Part shown: piece by piece, positions 1 to 13,719 of the stretch
Numbering within the stretch: the first letter of the stretch is position 1
How the letters are laid out: each line of letters begins with the position of its first letter
Assembly: GCF_964275005.1 (NCBI RefSeq)
Contig: NC_092705.1
Location: 1,192,071-1,256,070, forward strand
Reading direction: 5' to 3'
Source: Diadema setosum
Lineage: Eukaryota > Echinodermata > Echinoidea > Diadematoida > Diadematidae
Length of the DNA stretch: 64,000 nt
Notes under the pieces: model-generated
The model's database searches: none
What the model saw: the letters and a program-made list of their open reading frames with translations, nothing else
Told to the model about the DNA's origin: nothing
Program-made: the position numbers and the translations under genes

Positions 1-1990
1 GGCATAAAGTGCCGGGGCAATTGTCCGGGACTAATCCTAATGTGACACGATTAAATCGCCTTACGGACAAAGGGTAGGATTGGAAGTGTTTTCCACTTTC
101 ATTCTGAGAGCTGAATGCATGGATACACCGCTGGCAGGAAGCGATGTCTTTTAAGAATTGCCAATAGCTCTTTGGGAAATAACTTGGTACTAACTTTGGA
201 ACGTTATTTGACCATCTGGCGATTACGATTGACCGATTCGTCAAAATTTCTGGTAAGCTTTACTAAAATCTTATTTTCCATTTTTAACGAATGGTTTAGA
301 TACTAGTAAATTGTATATTTCACTGATGCAATTTTACTGAGATACGAACCTGTATAGTCGCCTACGATCATACATTCGTACCAGCATGTTTTGACTTTCG
401 CTGTTCTAAATATATCGGCTATCAACATATGTTTTTCCTTTTGAAAAACGTCACTAAGGTGATGGATACAATGTTGATAAAGAGAGTGATTATTGGTATT
501 AAAATGAATGCGATGGTCAAAAGCACATGGGCTTATAAATCATTCAGGCCTTTAGTAATACAGTCGACGCTCATGTCAAATTGAATATATAATCTCAACT
601 ACCTATGTCAATAATCTATTTCTTGTCAACTATACTCCGTTCTTTTTTTTAATATACCTGACAAAGATTTGCTTAACATTGCATATAATTGATGAGAGGC
701 GGGCTTTCACGAAGTTCCGCAGAACATCAGTGGTTACTTCTTTTCACAAAGTATACGAAACAGCTCTCGTAAATCGTATGGGTAGAAATGGAGGCAGTGT
801 ATATTTCAAGAATCACTCTTTTCATGGTTTAGAGACAACGCTGGAGATGAAATTAATATATCGTGCTTCAAAAAAAGGGGATGGGGAGCGTAAAATGTAT
901 TGGATCACCTGCAAAACAGTGATGTAAAGGAGCGTGTTTGCGCGCGGTCACGGGTCGTACCCTCCCCCTTTTGATGACGGGAGGGTCATGTTTTTACACC
1001 TAACATAATGGAAATCCCCATCGCAGGAACGGACAAAGGGGAGGTATCCTGCCATTGGTAGACACGGGGAAAGGTACAGATTGTTGTGCCCATGCATCAC
1101 CCTATAATTAAGCCCAGTGAGTCTATTTTGTTCGCGATGGCCTTGACCATGGTGTGTTAGAGAGCATAATTTTCACGGTCACCGGAAGGAGGTATACTGA
1201 TCTATGGTCACACTTCCCACACGGGATTTCGAAACGTAATAATGATATTCTGATTGTTAAAAGCTACTGAATGTGGGGCTTTTGCCATTTCTTTTCACTT
1301 CTGCTCAGTGCGTACATGAGTTAACATAATCATGACCATTCGCAAAAAAAAAAGATCAAAACGCAATTGAAAATACAAAAATAGGTGGAAATAACGGAAA
1401 TGTCGTATTAAAGGTAATTTTGCAGAGGCAGTGTGAAATGTTGCCTTCATCATTTCAAAATTTCGAACGTAGGCAAAAGAGTGACGCAAAGTATATATTT
1501 TGCACTGTGAGGGAAATTATATAAGCCTACATTCTTAACTTCACAAAACGACTGCTTTCTTCTCGACTGATTTGGTTTGGTTTGGCTTTATTTTTGTATT
1601 CTTTTTGTTTTCTCCAAGTGCAGTGACACATCAAAACAAATTGATACAAACTATATCTGATAAGTCAAACATATAGCAATGTAGGAATTATCAATTTCAT
1701 AATGTTTATCCCTGATTATGAACAAGGGAGCTATAGCGTGAAGAAGGAAAAAATCAATACAGGGGACCGTCATCATAATTAGCAGAGCTTGACGTGGATG
1801 AGGCCATATCATATCCATCTATATTACTTTACCATTACATATATATATCAAGTTAAGTTTTACCGTATTTATTATGTATTCCTTAAGAATGACCACACAA
1901 CTTGGATGACACAATATCTTGCTTACGTGACTGTGTATTTGGGCTTTGTGCTTGAAAAGAAACTGCTGTATAATATGAAATATATCAACC

Positions 1991-1993
<3 letters not shown>
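1..1993. other. Gene-poor AT-rich DNA
   Basis: No exon with convincing splice sites, no tandem repeat and no matching terminal repeats were seen. A slightly GC-richer stretch at about 930-1250 has no coding frame of note. Confidence 0.5.
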
Positions 1994-2088
<95 letters not shown>

Positions 2089-2092
2089 TATA
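1994..2092. repeat. Compound (AC)n(TA)n microsatellite
   Basis: Uninterrupted AC dinucleotides to about 2047, then TA dinucleotides to about 2092. Open frames across it (His/Thr or Ile/Tyr runs) are artefacts. Confidence 0.97.
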
Positions 2093-3902
2093 TCAAGTTA
2101 CAGATAAGTTTAGCCGTATATATATATTTGTTCCTCAAGAAAGGTGACACAATAGTGAGATGATTAATTTCTTGCCTACATGAGTGTATAAAATTTAGAC
2201 TGTGGTGGAGTAAAAAAAAAAATCGCTGTATCATATCACTTATATGAGATATATGTCTCATACTAATACAATTTTGGATCCATTTGCCAAGAAGTTTTAT
2301 GACCATGTATAAGTTGTGCAAAGTAACTTCAAAATGTATCATTATTAGTGATCCATAGTAATCATATACGATTTGAAATGACAACAACAAGTATCAGCTA
2401 TTAAACACAACAATCAAGCAAACCCCCAGAGACCGTCTATATTCCACAATGTAGGTTGAACCAGATCGAAGCTGAAAACACCTTATTAGAGTGCGGGTCT
2501 TCATATCATAATATTATAGTGGTTTCCTGGCTGCAGGCAATCGACAAGAGACACCGGGTCATAGTATAACATATAAGCACGAGGATCTCTGTCATAGAGT
2601 CACCAAGACGTGGCAAGAAGCTGAGTCCGTTATCCGCGGTATATTCTTATGGTCGCAAACCGCAAATTAGATCTCGCTTCTTCTCGTTTTACCCACGTAC
2701 ACTGACTATGTGTGAAAGAGAAGTATATATAGCAACACTTCAAGCCATTTACACTTGGAGTATAGGCAACCTACATGATTTTTATTATTGCGATATAATT
2801 GTTTTCAACCGAAATGGACTAATGATGCCAACATAAAAGGAGCTTTTGGAAGTTCCTTGGTGATTCCGACGGGATGAGATGACGTATATTTACACAGTCA
2901 ATATAATCAATTATGAATGGTAAATGGTGTAATTGTAACAAGCTATGTGGTTGGTCGGATTGGCACGACATGGACAATATACGTTATGATTATTGCATGG
3001 TGAATCTCGTGTGACCCAAATAGTATGGCATAAATAATTGTTATGTATGTATACTGTATTTAAATAAATGGTATATACATGCTCTATCATGCACTTATAG
3101 TCTAGCCAATTTATATACACTCTAAATGCATAATTAACCCTCATGCAATATATCTCATCGAAGCCTTCGGCATTGGTGAAATAAAACTGCACTTTGGCAA
3201 TTATCCATAATTTTTCGTGCATGTATAGTACATTCAAGATCACGCAATATCATGCCGTTATAACTTTTAATGTGTTCAAAGCGTGACCGCAGGATCAAGG
3301 TATTGGGGAGTTGATTATAAAGCGACTGACCAACGCTTTACACCGTTTGACTAAATTGGAAGGAAGAGCATGGATAAAAATGAAGCTATATTCTCTGTCG
3401 TGGATAAAGAAAAGAAAAGAAAAGAAAAGAAAAGAAAGCATGTCTAACGCAGATTTGGGCAATAGTTGTATTGTTGTAAATGAATTTCGAATTGAGTTGC
3501 TGAAAACTGGATTCAATCATTTCGCGCTACATCACATGCAGGGCAGACGCAACTTTAAAAGAACCGCCTGTCAGTACCCGCATATATAACACCTGCCTTC
3601 AGAAATGAAATAGCACTTCGGCCTTCTTTTTCAAAGTTTATGGAATTGCTTACTAGGTCCCATGATCATGACACAATGCGCCCAGTACATGTATACACGT
3701 GCAGAAGCATTTGTTTCAGCATTTATTTTGTGTCAAGAAATGCACACATCCATACACGCGATGAAATTCGAGCAACAGTGAACGGAGTTTAGTTCAAGGA
3801 CTCACATGGTCCGTTGCATGTGTTATCTAATAATAGGAATAACCACCATCTTCACTTTATCACGAAAAGTTCTTGACATTGCCATTAGCACCCCGGCGTG
3901 AT
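2093..3902. other. Gene-poor DNA
   Basis: I see only short A-rich runs, including an AAAGA tract at 3409-3436, and no supported gene or element. Confidence 0.45.
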
Positions 3903-4400
3903 TTAAAAGGGGAACGAAGTGAAGTTTGAGAAAAAAAAAATCAGATTAAAAGGTATGTATTTTTATTTTTTTCGTTGCCGCCATCGCTGGATGAGAAGAC
4001 TACAAGTTTGTGACGCCACGCATGGAAGAGGAAAAGAAAAAAAAAAAAAGAGAATTCCACACTTTTTATAACGAAAAACACCCATCTCTCCTCTTTAGGC
4101 GGACATAAAATGTTAAGGTTGATATAATTCCCCCTGCTTTCTGGAAGACGTAAAGTTAAGTACTTTTTCATTATGCCAGATATTTAAAAATAATATGTTG
4201 TATTCTCTTTACATTTAATTTATATCGTATAACAATGTTGCAGTCTCCTCATCCAGAGATGGTCAAATGGTGCTAACGAAATTTATGACTTTTGAAAGGA
4301 CTGTCTAATTTTCCTCAAATTTTACTGATGTATTTTACATTCAATTGTTCAATATTTGATTGTTGTATTCACTCAATCCACATAACTGTTCATTTTATGT
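3903..4400. mobile_element. Old TTAA-type palindromic MITE, family A, degraded
   Basis: It shares the internal block cgctggatgagaagactac (3983-4002) and the opposed arm agtctcctcatccag (4241-4255), tgtctaattttcctcaa, ttttactgatgt with the intact copy at 16440. The outer ends have drifted, so the limits are approximate. Confidence 0.55.
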
Positions 4401-5373
4401 CGATTTCATTCGCATTTGATATTTACACTGGTGGAGATATAGAGTTAGGCCTACATAAACTATTTCACGCTGTATTCCAAGCAGGCTTTAATTAAAGTAA
4501 AGCAAAATAGAATGGTAGGAATTTTTTCTTTTAAATCAAAATCTGACATAAATGTACCAAAAAGTTATGGAATTATAAAGTTTTCCATGTCTTCACTGAA
4601 TAGCTATATGGGTCTATTGGTCGCTACCATGTCCTGCAAATTTGAATATAATATGTGGTGATTCATATTAGGCCCCTAAGTCTTAAAAATCTCCACGTTG
4701 TTGACAGGCAAAAAATAATATGAAATCATGTTTCTGGTCAGTTCATGAACTATTGAAAGTCCTTCCCGTTCCTGTTACGCTATAAACAACGAAAAATTAA
4801 TATGATGGATAAAAATTTTCCTTTGATTCTATGTCAAACAAAATAATTTCACGCGAAGATAAATTAATTTTGTTTGCAGGTCAGGATAAAAACTGTGAGA
4901 CAAGGGGCATTGCCGTCTGAACTAGTTTGCATATGGATTGTGGTTACAGGTAGATATCATTATGTCGTAAAAATAAGCAGAACATCTAAAAAAAAAAAAT
5001 CATGTGATTTTCTCGTCTAATTGTGTGACTTCGTTATTTCATCGAAGCAGACGTGCACTTTAACACGAAACCGCGATTTTGCACAGTCATGAGTTCAAAT
5101 TTGTCTACTGATCAGATATGACTAAGTTCATCAAAGTCATCAGCACATCTCAACGCAACCCACCATAACATTCTGTCTATTCCCGGCTGGTTTTTGCTAT
5201 TGTTGTTTTTCACACCATATTATAGGAGGTAGAGGAGGGGGTCCATTCCACTTAAATAACCTGAAGGTATCAGCAAATGTATTTCCTTTTTTTTTGGGGG
5301 GGGGGGAGGGGTGGAAGTTGTAAATATTACAGGTACAGGGCCTATATATAGCAACTCGATATCGTATAAGAGG
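4401..5373. other. Gene-poor DNA with a T9/G12 run
   Basis: No supported gene. A homopolymer junction of T then G lies at 5287-5307, just before the ATT microsatellite. Confidence 0.4.
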
Positions 5374-5451
<78 letters not shown>

Positions 5452-5487
5452 GTTATTATCATTACTATTACTACTATTATTACTATT
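5374..5487. repeat. (ATT)n microsatellite
   Basis: About 26 perfect ATT units to about 5451, then degenerate ATT/ACT units. Isoleucine-run frames across it are artefacts. Confidence 0.97.
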
Positions 5488-6950
5488 TGTGCTAAATTTA
5501 ATCTAATATCAGATTGAAAAATAATCGATAAGAACAAAAAAACTTTTGTTACTGATTTCTCTCAATGTGAGCTTTGAATGGGAGTCAAGACGAAAACGGT
5601 CATTCTTTTATCTAACGGGAACGGTTGGTACCCCAGACAACACATCTGTAAAAGAAATTAATAATCCAATCTTTGCATTTTAGAAAGAAATGATTATGGT
5701 GACCTACAACTCTTCAGAGACGATGTGTTGTATGATTGATGATTGACCCCTCCCCCACTCCCCCCCCCTCCCCCAGCTCACAAACGGCTCTTATGAAACA
5801 TCATGCCAATGACAATCCCCCGAAAGTGGGCATCACTACCTTAAAAATCGGCTTATTGGCAGCATTACCTATACAATAAGGGGGTGTGGAAGAGGATAAT
5901 CGGTTATAGAATCCGGAAGGATTGGTACTTAAACTATGTATACTGTTCATTATACTTTCCATTGACTATGTTATGGATAAAGTTTTTTCTTTTCTACCCG
6001 TCCCATTGTTTCTTTCTTTGAGGGTATCCTTCTTGGTCATCAGCATTACAAGTTGATAATAAGCCCCTCGATATTCCCGGAAATGACACAAAGAATCCCC
6101 AGAAGATAACTCGTCTCTTTCGTTGGTAAAGACAAGTGTACTCAATTCTTCTCGGCATCTTAGAGTGACGCAATAATCATTATGAGTGTCGCTTGTAACC
6201 GGCTGTTAGCCGATGACTGGTCCCAATATGGGAACCCAGGCAGAGTTGTTGTTGTTGTTTTCCAAACATTTAAAAAAACAAAGGTTTTTAGATATCTCTT
6301 TCCCTGTTCCAATGAATATCTAATAATGAAAGCAGGCAAAATCAAAACAGCGATATGAACGCGCTGAATACCAGTACTTCGTGGTAAATATTGGTAATTC
6401 TTACCGTCCCCTTTGATGTCAGACTGTACATTTCGTTTGTTTTTTATGTTTGTCTGTTGTTTTGCAAACCGGAAATACACAGACACATTCAAAGAATATG
6501 AAGTAGATCACCGTTGAAGGTATGTGTATAGTGCAGACTGGAAATCCTGTTTCTGTGTTAACATTCAACGGGTGGGTCTCTTCTTTAAACGAACGCGGCA
6601 ATAAAACCCTTGAGAAATCTAGATGAACGATACTCAAACACTTGATACTCCCCTGGAGACTTACACACATTCACTCATGACAAGTGGGTGTGTGGTATTT
6701 TTAGAGTTAAAGACAGAGTTGGAAGTATATACAATGTGCAGAACAAAATCAAATAGAATCCCATATGATTAAAGAGGATTAACACTCAGCTATTTCATAT
6801 ATATAAAACTGTAATTAAACTGTAAATTTGCATGGATGTATTTTTTACAGGCTCCACGAACTGATATTTATGTAGAGACTTATCAGTTGAAACTGATAAT
6901 ATGGAATGCACTATACCACTGCACTTCAAGGACATTATACTGTATACACA

Positions 6951-6951
<1 letters not shown>
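5488..6951. other. Gene-poor DNA
   Basis: No coding exon or matching terminal repeats seen. There is a C-rich run at about 5748-5776. Confidence 0.4.
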
Positions 6952-6983
<32 letters not shown>

Positions 6984-7035
6984 TATACACATATACATAT
7001 ATATATATATATCTATATATATATCTATATATATA

Positions 7036-7105
<70 letters not shown>
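6952..7105. repeat. Compound (AC)n(TA)n microsatellite
   Basis: AC dinucleotides to about 6980, a short mixed stretch with a TATATATC sub-repeat, then a long TA tract to 7105. Same AC-TA layout as 1994-2092. Confidence 0.97.
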
Positions 7106-7107
<2 letters not shown>

Positions 7108-8826
7108 GTACATACAGAAACACACACATGTATACATGCTTTATATGGTTACATTCATCAGGGAGGTTCCCACCTCCCTGCTCACACTCACCAACATCAG
7201 AATGAATTTAGTTATGAAAGACCACAAAATGATTTCATCACTTCATTAATTGGTGCTCTCTCTCACTCTTTCAATCCTGAGGTAGAGAATAGAATAAAGG
7301 AATGGAAAGGGAGCGAAAGAAAAAAAAAAACCGACAACTGACAAGCAGTCAACCTTTCATCTATGACAGGTTAAAAGGTAGAATTTAGAAACTATATTCA
7401 CACTTCACTGTCAATACTCATTCATTTAGACGAGAACACTAAACTAAAACAAAGGATAGAGAAACAAGTGCGAGTAAGAACTTCGCATACATCCACAGGA
7501 AAATGTCTGTCAACATTCCTAGATCAACTACCGTGATGTCTAACTTTGGAAATCAGGAAGACATTCGCCCGCCCACAGCATTTCTGTCTTACTCATGACC
7601 AAACTAGAACCAGTTTCAATGACAGACCTTGTTAATTACTTAAAAAAAAAAAAAAATGTTTCATGAATGTTTTTCATTCTTCGTCTCGAGAGATGTCTGG
7701 GTGGAAATTACCAGATCATTTCACGGTCGTTTCTTTGCGGCATTGAGCAAATCATAATTAAGGACACAAAATGGAATAATTCTGGTATTTTTGCAGAGGG
7801 AAATGTCAGTAGTATGTTACTCATTTCTCGAGAGTGCCCGATCTAAGAATACTTTAATCATATAAGCAGTTGTATGTAATTTATAACTGCTATGTCAAAT
7901 TCAGGTTGTTTGTACTAACTTAATTCAAATTGAGCCATGGAACTGTTGCCTATATCCAACTTATTAGCAATCTATTTACGGAAAGGGGATGGGAATTTCA
8001 CTAGGTGTAAATCAAAAGTTTTTTTTTTTTCCAGCTCTTGTAGACCCCTTAAAGCTTTCACTTTGTATCTTCATTACAATTGACATGATAGGTGTTAGCA
8101 GAAAAGTTCAGAAAATTGGTGTGCATCTGTGAATGTTTGTTGTCAAAGGTGTGCATAATTATTAACATATTTTGTTCCATTTTGATTAAGACATAGGTCA
8201 AGTCAATAAAAGTATATTTCTAAGTGTCTAATATTCACATGCTTCATCAACTTATGCAATGCTGTAACTTTAATACAGCTGTAATTGGTGTTCTTATTCT
8301 CTGTACAAATTATCATATTTGATCAAGCAATGTTTTATGGGTGAATGTATCTATTTATAGTGTGATTTTCAAATTGTTTTATGTGATATTCTTATCATTG
8401 CATAAGATGCTCGCAAATGACAGAAGTGTTTATGAGCACAGGGGACAATTTCCTCATAAGAGAAGGAAGAAGAAAAGGAGATGGGGGAAACAAACTGCAA
8501 ACATTTACCCTTTTCTCCTGTGTGACTGCATCCTTATCTATATGGGATATAAAAGATAAAATTTTATGACTGTCTACTAGTGTGCTATTTTTAACCCAAA
8601 TCTAGTTTACTTTCATCATGAATAGCTGGCTGACTAATGTCTTGTGGGCTGAGAAGAGGCAGGCAGTAATTACAGTTGATTAAGACTGCAGTGGATTTGT
8701 GCATGGTGTTTCCATGGGCTAAGGACACAGAACACCTGATCTCTGCCAAAAGGAGGGAAAATACACAACATTAAAGCCTGCATAATATGTCAAAATTTTG
8801 TTCTGACTGGTTCTCTGCACAAATTG

Positions 8827-8828
<2 letters not shown>
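7106..8828. other. Gene-poor DNA
   Basis: No supported exon. The Lys/Arg-rich frame near 8461-8500 has no donor and only a weak acceptor. Confidence 0.4.
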
Positions 8829-8870
<42 letters not shown>

Positions 8871-8873
<3 letters not shown>

Positions 8874-9112
8874 GAGTTTGTTTGCAAAAACCGATAAGTC
8901 CATTTTTGAAGATTTTGAAGTATGGTCTCTGTCGTAAAGTACAAAATAATACCTTTAAAATGATATATCGGTCACTACAAGGTACATTTTTGAAGTTATG
9001 GTCAAAAGAAGCAAAAATTTTCTTATTATTCTCTTTATTTTTTTTGACCTTTAATCGCAAATATCTCCATTTGGCAAATATGGACTTATCGGTTTTTGCA
9101 AACAAACTCTTC
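8871..9112. mobile_element. MITE inserted in a TA microsatellite
   Basis: The 242-bp element starts GAAGAGTTTGTTTGCAAAAA and ends with its reverse complement. The two ends match for 33 nt. TA dinucleotides flank it on both sides (8829-8870 and 9113-9131), so it jumped into a TA tract and the target duplication cannot be told from the repeat. It has no coding capacity. Confidence 0.85.
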
Positions 9113-9751
9113 ATATATATATATATATATACATGCTTATCTCTCTAACCCCCCTCTATGAACACACACACAAACACATTATTATGTGTGTGTGTATATA
9201 CATAATGTCAGCATTTTCACTTATTATGGAATTTGTCTTTCACAAAAAAAAATGTATATACACATATTGCTAAATTACTGTCAAAGATTTAGGGCTGAAC
9301 ATGGATTTCTCGTTGAAATTTTACAAGCACATTTGTAACTTGATGTCAGCATTTCATTTGACTGAGAAATAAATGCAAGGTGTGACTACATTTTGTTGAG
9401 TAGTTCCAAGTACTATACTTTTAATGAACAGAAAGAAACTGCTCTATACATACACTGTACAAAAAGTGGGTTGAAACCGTCCTTCTTAGTTCACAGAATG
9501 AACTTTCTTCATCCTCACACGTTTGAAATCATGTCTTGATCTATTCTATAGACTTGAGATTGTACAATAACCACTTCAAGCAGCCAACTTCATTTATTCG
9601 TAAATGTCACAGTTGTCATAGAAACAACGAAGCTACTCTCTCTTATCCATAAACAAAATCATTCACATATATACAAATATATAAATAAGTGATACTCTTT
9701 TGGGAAAGAATACAATAGCTGAAAGAAAGATATTATTCAGAGGGGTGAAGG

Positions 9752-9834
9752 TTCAGATGCAAGTTTCTTCACTTTGTCTCCCTCTACAAATTTAATTTGT
9801 AGAGGGAGACAAAGTGAAGAAACTTGCATCTGAA
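9752..9834. repeat. Perfect 41-bp inverted repeat with a 1-nt spacer
   Basis: The left arm, beginning TTCAGATGCAAGTTTC, is followed after a single T by its exact reverse complement. The 14-mer GAATACAATAGCTG stands at 9708-9721 and again at 9832-9845, where it overlaps the end of the right arm. Confidence 0.95.
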
Positions 9835-9845
9835 TACAATAGCTG

Positions 9846-11558
9846 TCTGAAGTAGTGTTTGTTGAACTCCACTGGTTGGCTAATCATTCATTTCATGTCC
9901 TTTAACCTCACATCAACCTTAAGGGTAACAACCCCCATTGAAAAGCATTCTTTGTTATGAATCCTCCTCCCCCTCCCCTCCCCCCTCCAAATAAACAAAA
10001 CAGATGTGCTGTTGCATAGCATATATTGCCTTACCAATATATACAAATATTACAATATAAGGTACTTTCCATATATTTTTTTTTCACAAATTACACGAAC
10101 GTTATTCAAGGTCATTGTAGGCATTCAAAATAAAAGAAATAGGCAGAAAATATATATCTCTCAGAGCCAGATTAAATGGCAATACCTTAGCTAAAGTTAA
10201 AGCAAAGCAATCATGCTATCGGTAGTATGGCATCACAAAAGTGATTTGTGTGTGTTTGTTTAAAGCAGGCAAAAAGAAGCACCTGCACGAGTGGTCTACT
10301 ATTTTCGTTCTGCGCAAGATAAATTCTTTCTGAACATATCCATGTCAACACTGTCACTTGCTTCTTTTTTGTTCTTGTTTTATTTCATTTTTGTTTCTTT
10401 TAAGGAGCTAAAGGGGTATGCCCCCCCCCCATAAATTTATGTATTGGTGTAACCCACTCTATCAAAAATATCCCTGATTAAGTGTTCTTTTGTTAATTCT
10501 ATTGATATTGCACATGATTGTGCTGCCTTCCCAATCAAATTTGCTGTGCAGGAAACCTGAAAGTCTTAAGTACAGAATATTAGTAGCTATCATTCCACCT
10601 AAAATACATGCTTTGAGCTGTTTCAGTGAGAGTTTAACCTTGTTTCTATGTAGTCATGAGCAGGTCAAATGCTGCTTATTTGGGCGATAGCCAAGCCTGT
10701 ATTGCTGTACATCTTGCTCAATGAAGCCCATTTAGAGTGCATGCATGCTCCATCTGGCTAGAGAGCTATGCTATACAACAATGTACAGCAAAATGAACCC
10801 ATAATACTCAATGGGTTAATGTGTACATGCTTTTGAATGTAGGTTACACGTATGCATGTATGTATGCATGTATGTTTGTATGTATGCATGTATCTAAGCA
10901 TAGACACGGTGGTATTATATATGTATAAAACTCAAAGGGGAAATCATCTATCATTTCTTTCAGTGACCCATTAATCCAATACAACAATTCTTTTTTTCTT
11001 TTGCTTTACGACATCATAGATAATAAAACTGTATGCAACTCAGAAAATGGATACTTCCTGTATACACAGAGAATATCACCTGGTGGGTCTCCAATGACAT
11101 ATCTAACACTGTCCGCATCCATTATGATGTCAGCATCCATTATGATGTCAGCAGATTAAAACAACATCTTTCTGCCATGGTACAGCTCCCAATTTCTGTG
11201 GGTTAGAAATACGTCACTGCCCCCCCCCCCCCCCCTTCCTGGTACATGTACCTGATATGCATAAGAACAAGAAATGAGACATGCACAGACCTCCCAACCT
11301 TTTCAATAGAAAAACAGGGATGATTTATCTCAAAAGTAGAAAAGAAAGAGCAATTACTGTACAAGTATGTAGTAAAATTTTCAAGAAAAAATAGGAAAAT
11401 CATATTGAAACAAGAGCTGGGAAAGGTCAAAATTCAGATTCTTTCCTCCAAATTCAGAATGGTTGGGAGGTCTGCATACACCTAAAGACTGTCAGAATTT
11501 GTGGGCTGTGTAGCACCCTTGTGTAACCATTGATACATGTTGTCTGTTTCCTGTACAG
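9846..11558. other. Gene-poor DNA upstream of the basic exon
   Basis: It holds a TATG/TGCA tandem tract (about 10850-10900), a short duplicated unit CATCCATTATGATGTCAG near 11117-11154 and a C run at 11221-11235. I found no earlier exon of the 11559 gene. Confidence 0.4.
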
Positions 11559-11890
11559 GACAGCTGGAGAAGAAGTCCCAGAACTCTTGTTGGCTCCAGA
11601 ACCCCTGACCACCAGTTCCTGGACCTGTAGCCCTCCGCCAGGACCAAGTTCCACGAGGTGGTCTAGTAGTAGAAGACGCCAAATGCCGCAGCCACACAAA
11701 AAAGAGAATCCTGTGGTGGACCAGGGGGAAGGGAAAAAGAAAAAGAAGAAGAAGAAAGTCAAGCTGAAGCGGAACAGACCGGTGAAAAGAGAGAAACGAG
11801 ATGGCCGACCTTACAAGTACCGAGAGCGGGATGAACTGCGACCTGAAGAAGAGGCTCAGTTTGAGAAGATTGAGGCGTATCAGCTTAGAG
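11559..11890 (+). CDS. Internal exon of an unidentified gene encoding a Lys/Arg-rich segment
   Basis: The acceptor is ttgtctgtttcctgtacag and the donor is CTTAGAG|gtaacc. The 332-nt exon enters with one base completing a codon and leaves with one base over. It encodes 110 residues in three blocks: a Pro/Ser/Thr-rich part (PELLLAPEPLTTSSW, then SPPPGPSS), a very basic run (GKKKKKKKKVKLKRNRPVKR), and a charged, helix-prone end (RPYKYRERDELRPEEEAQ, FEKIEAYQLR). GC content and codon use stand out from the flanks. The basic block could be a nuclear localisation or nucleic-acid- or microtubule-binding region (inference). I do not recognise the family. It lies 5.2 kb beyond DYNLT2B exon 4 on the opposite strand, so it belongs to a convergent or nested gene. 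No partner exons were found to the left. Confidence 0.6.
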
Positions 11891-12564
11891 GTAACCCACT
11901 TGTGTTGCAATTTGCCAAAATTCTGCTAAGTCATGACTTTGTCAAATGGTGCGTTCTTGATTGTTAAGCACCATTTCCTCTAATTACTATTTGGAAGTCA
12001 TGAGTTTGCATTTACAGAAAAACCTTCACTTATCAAAAAAAAACAAAAACTGATAAATTGCAAAAGATGAATGTACTATTGAAACAAGTCCTGCAATCAG
12101 AATATCCTAAAAGAGATACAGTTTAGAAAAAAAAAAAAAAACTCTCAAGATTTCTCACAGCAATATACGAGTAATAAAAATATCAATGCAAGCATGTCAA
12201 TAATAGAATACGATAAAACTATAAATGGCAAAGAAGTGAATTCAACTCTAGAGAACACTGAAGAAGAAGAATTTTTATAAGATATATATATATATTTAAA
12301 TCAAAATATCTTAATATTTCATCTGTCTGCCATGAATAAGGAATACACATTATGTAAACCTTCACAATTTCCCACATTCACTGTCTATTGAAATACTCAC
12401 ATTATGGCAGTGTTTCATATACATGGTATCATCACCCACAAAACTTGAAATCCAGTGGTAAAATGTCATTCTCTCATTTAGCAGTTATTTACAGCAGTTT
12501 GTTACTGACATTGATTGTGTTACTAATTGATGCAAACATTGTGGGATGCACATCTATCTGTATC

Positions 12565-12604
<40 letters not shown>
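12565..12604. repeat. (GT)n microsatellite
   Basis: About 20 GT units. Cys/Val-run frames across it are artefacts. Confidence 0.95.
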
Positions 12605-12605
<1 letters not shown>

Positions 12606-13169
12606 ATGTGTAACCATATGTGCAGGTTAAATTCACTTCCGGTTACATTTGGCCCAAATCCCACACAACCTTTCACTGTCAAATGCTGTCATATTTTTAA
12701 CATCATTCCTCTCGACTGGAGACATTTTTAACAGCACAACCCTGAAGGCTGGTTCCATTCACTCAAAAATAAAACATGACTTATTAACACATTGGCAAAT
12801 ACACTTGTGGCACCATGTGATGAGTAAGTCCAAATTGCTACTCTTATATACTGAGGATAAAAATTTCATTCTGAATAATGTCCACACCGGTAATACTACA
12901 CAAGAATTTAACAGGGTACATGTACATTGTTAGTTTAATGGCTATTGAATGGAGAAGGGCATCCCCTTCAGTGATATGATACATTGTTATATCGAAAGCT
13001 GCTAGTTTTCAGATGGATAAAATGAGGGCTGGGTAATGTTAGAGCTGATGGTATTTATAGCTGTAACTAGATATGGCAGGGGGTATAATATATCTCCAGT
13101 GCTCTTGTAACATGCAGTCAAGGCAAACAAACACGTTTTACACAACCAAGGAACAGACAAGGACAAGCA

Positions 13170-13219
13170 AACACACACACACACACACATACAAACAGAC
13201 AGACACACTCACACACACA
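13170..13219. repeat. (CA)n microsatellite, interrupted
   Basis: CA units with CAGA interruptions. Confidence 0.9.
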
Positions 13220-13539
13220 AGAATGAGGACCAATAATATGCCAGTAACTCAGTCTTAAAACAATCACTCTGCACACTTGACCAATAGCTTTGCACAGTTG
13301 CCCTTTTGCTCGAGTTCATATCAAAACATGTCATGCCAAACTGTAGTTCGTAAGACAGTACTCAGACCCAATGTCTATGGAGAAATTCAAAACAAATCAA
13401 GGCAAGTTATTAACCCAGCAGGGTCTATGCATTACTTTTTTGTTGTTGTGTTTATGGAAAACATACAATATACATTCTGCATTAATGCAAATTAAAAAAA
13501 AAAAACAACAGAAAAAACTTTTATGAAAGTTTCATACTA

Positions 13540-13719
13540 CAGTGGACTCCCGTTATAACGAAGTCCTTGGGACCGGCAGTTTTCTTTTGTTATATGTGAG
13601 AACTGAACAAATAAACGATAAAAAAAAAACATAGAGTGGATACTGTTGCAGCCTGAACTTTTACTTCGTTGTAACCGCAATTTCGTTTTAACTGTGTTTG
13701 TTATAATGGGAGTGCACTG
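13540..13719. mobile_element. pogo/Tigger-type MITE, copy 1
   Basis: It begins CAGTGGACTCCCGTTATAAC and ends with the inverse (TTATAATGGGAGTGCACTG), flanked by TA on both sides (13538-13539, 13720-13721). Terminal CAGT with a TA target duplication is typical of the pogo/Tigger branch of Tc1/mariner. It has no ORF. Related copies are at 16228 and 23303. Confidence 0.8.

Noticed and set aside
1819..2390. Open frames of 88-132 codons across the AC/TA repeat
   Set aside because: Their length comes from dinucleotide repeats read as His/Thr, Cys/Val or Tyr/Ile runs. The same applies at 6795-7341, 12388-12731 and 5220-5537.
8401..8559. Basic frame (HKRRKKKRRWGKQ) as a further exon of the 11559 gene
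   Set aside because: The acceptor (ttgcataag) is poor, no donor follows, and the purine-rich run explains the Lys/Arg content.
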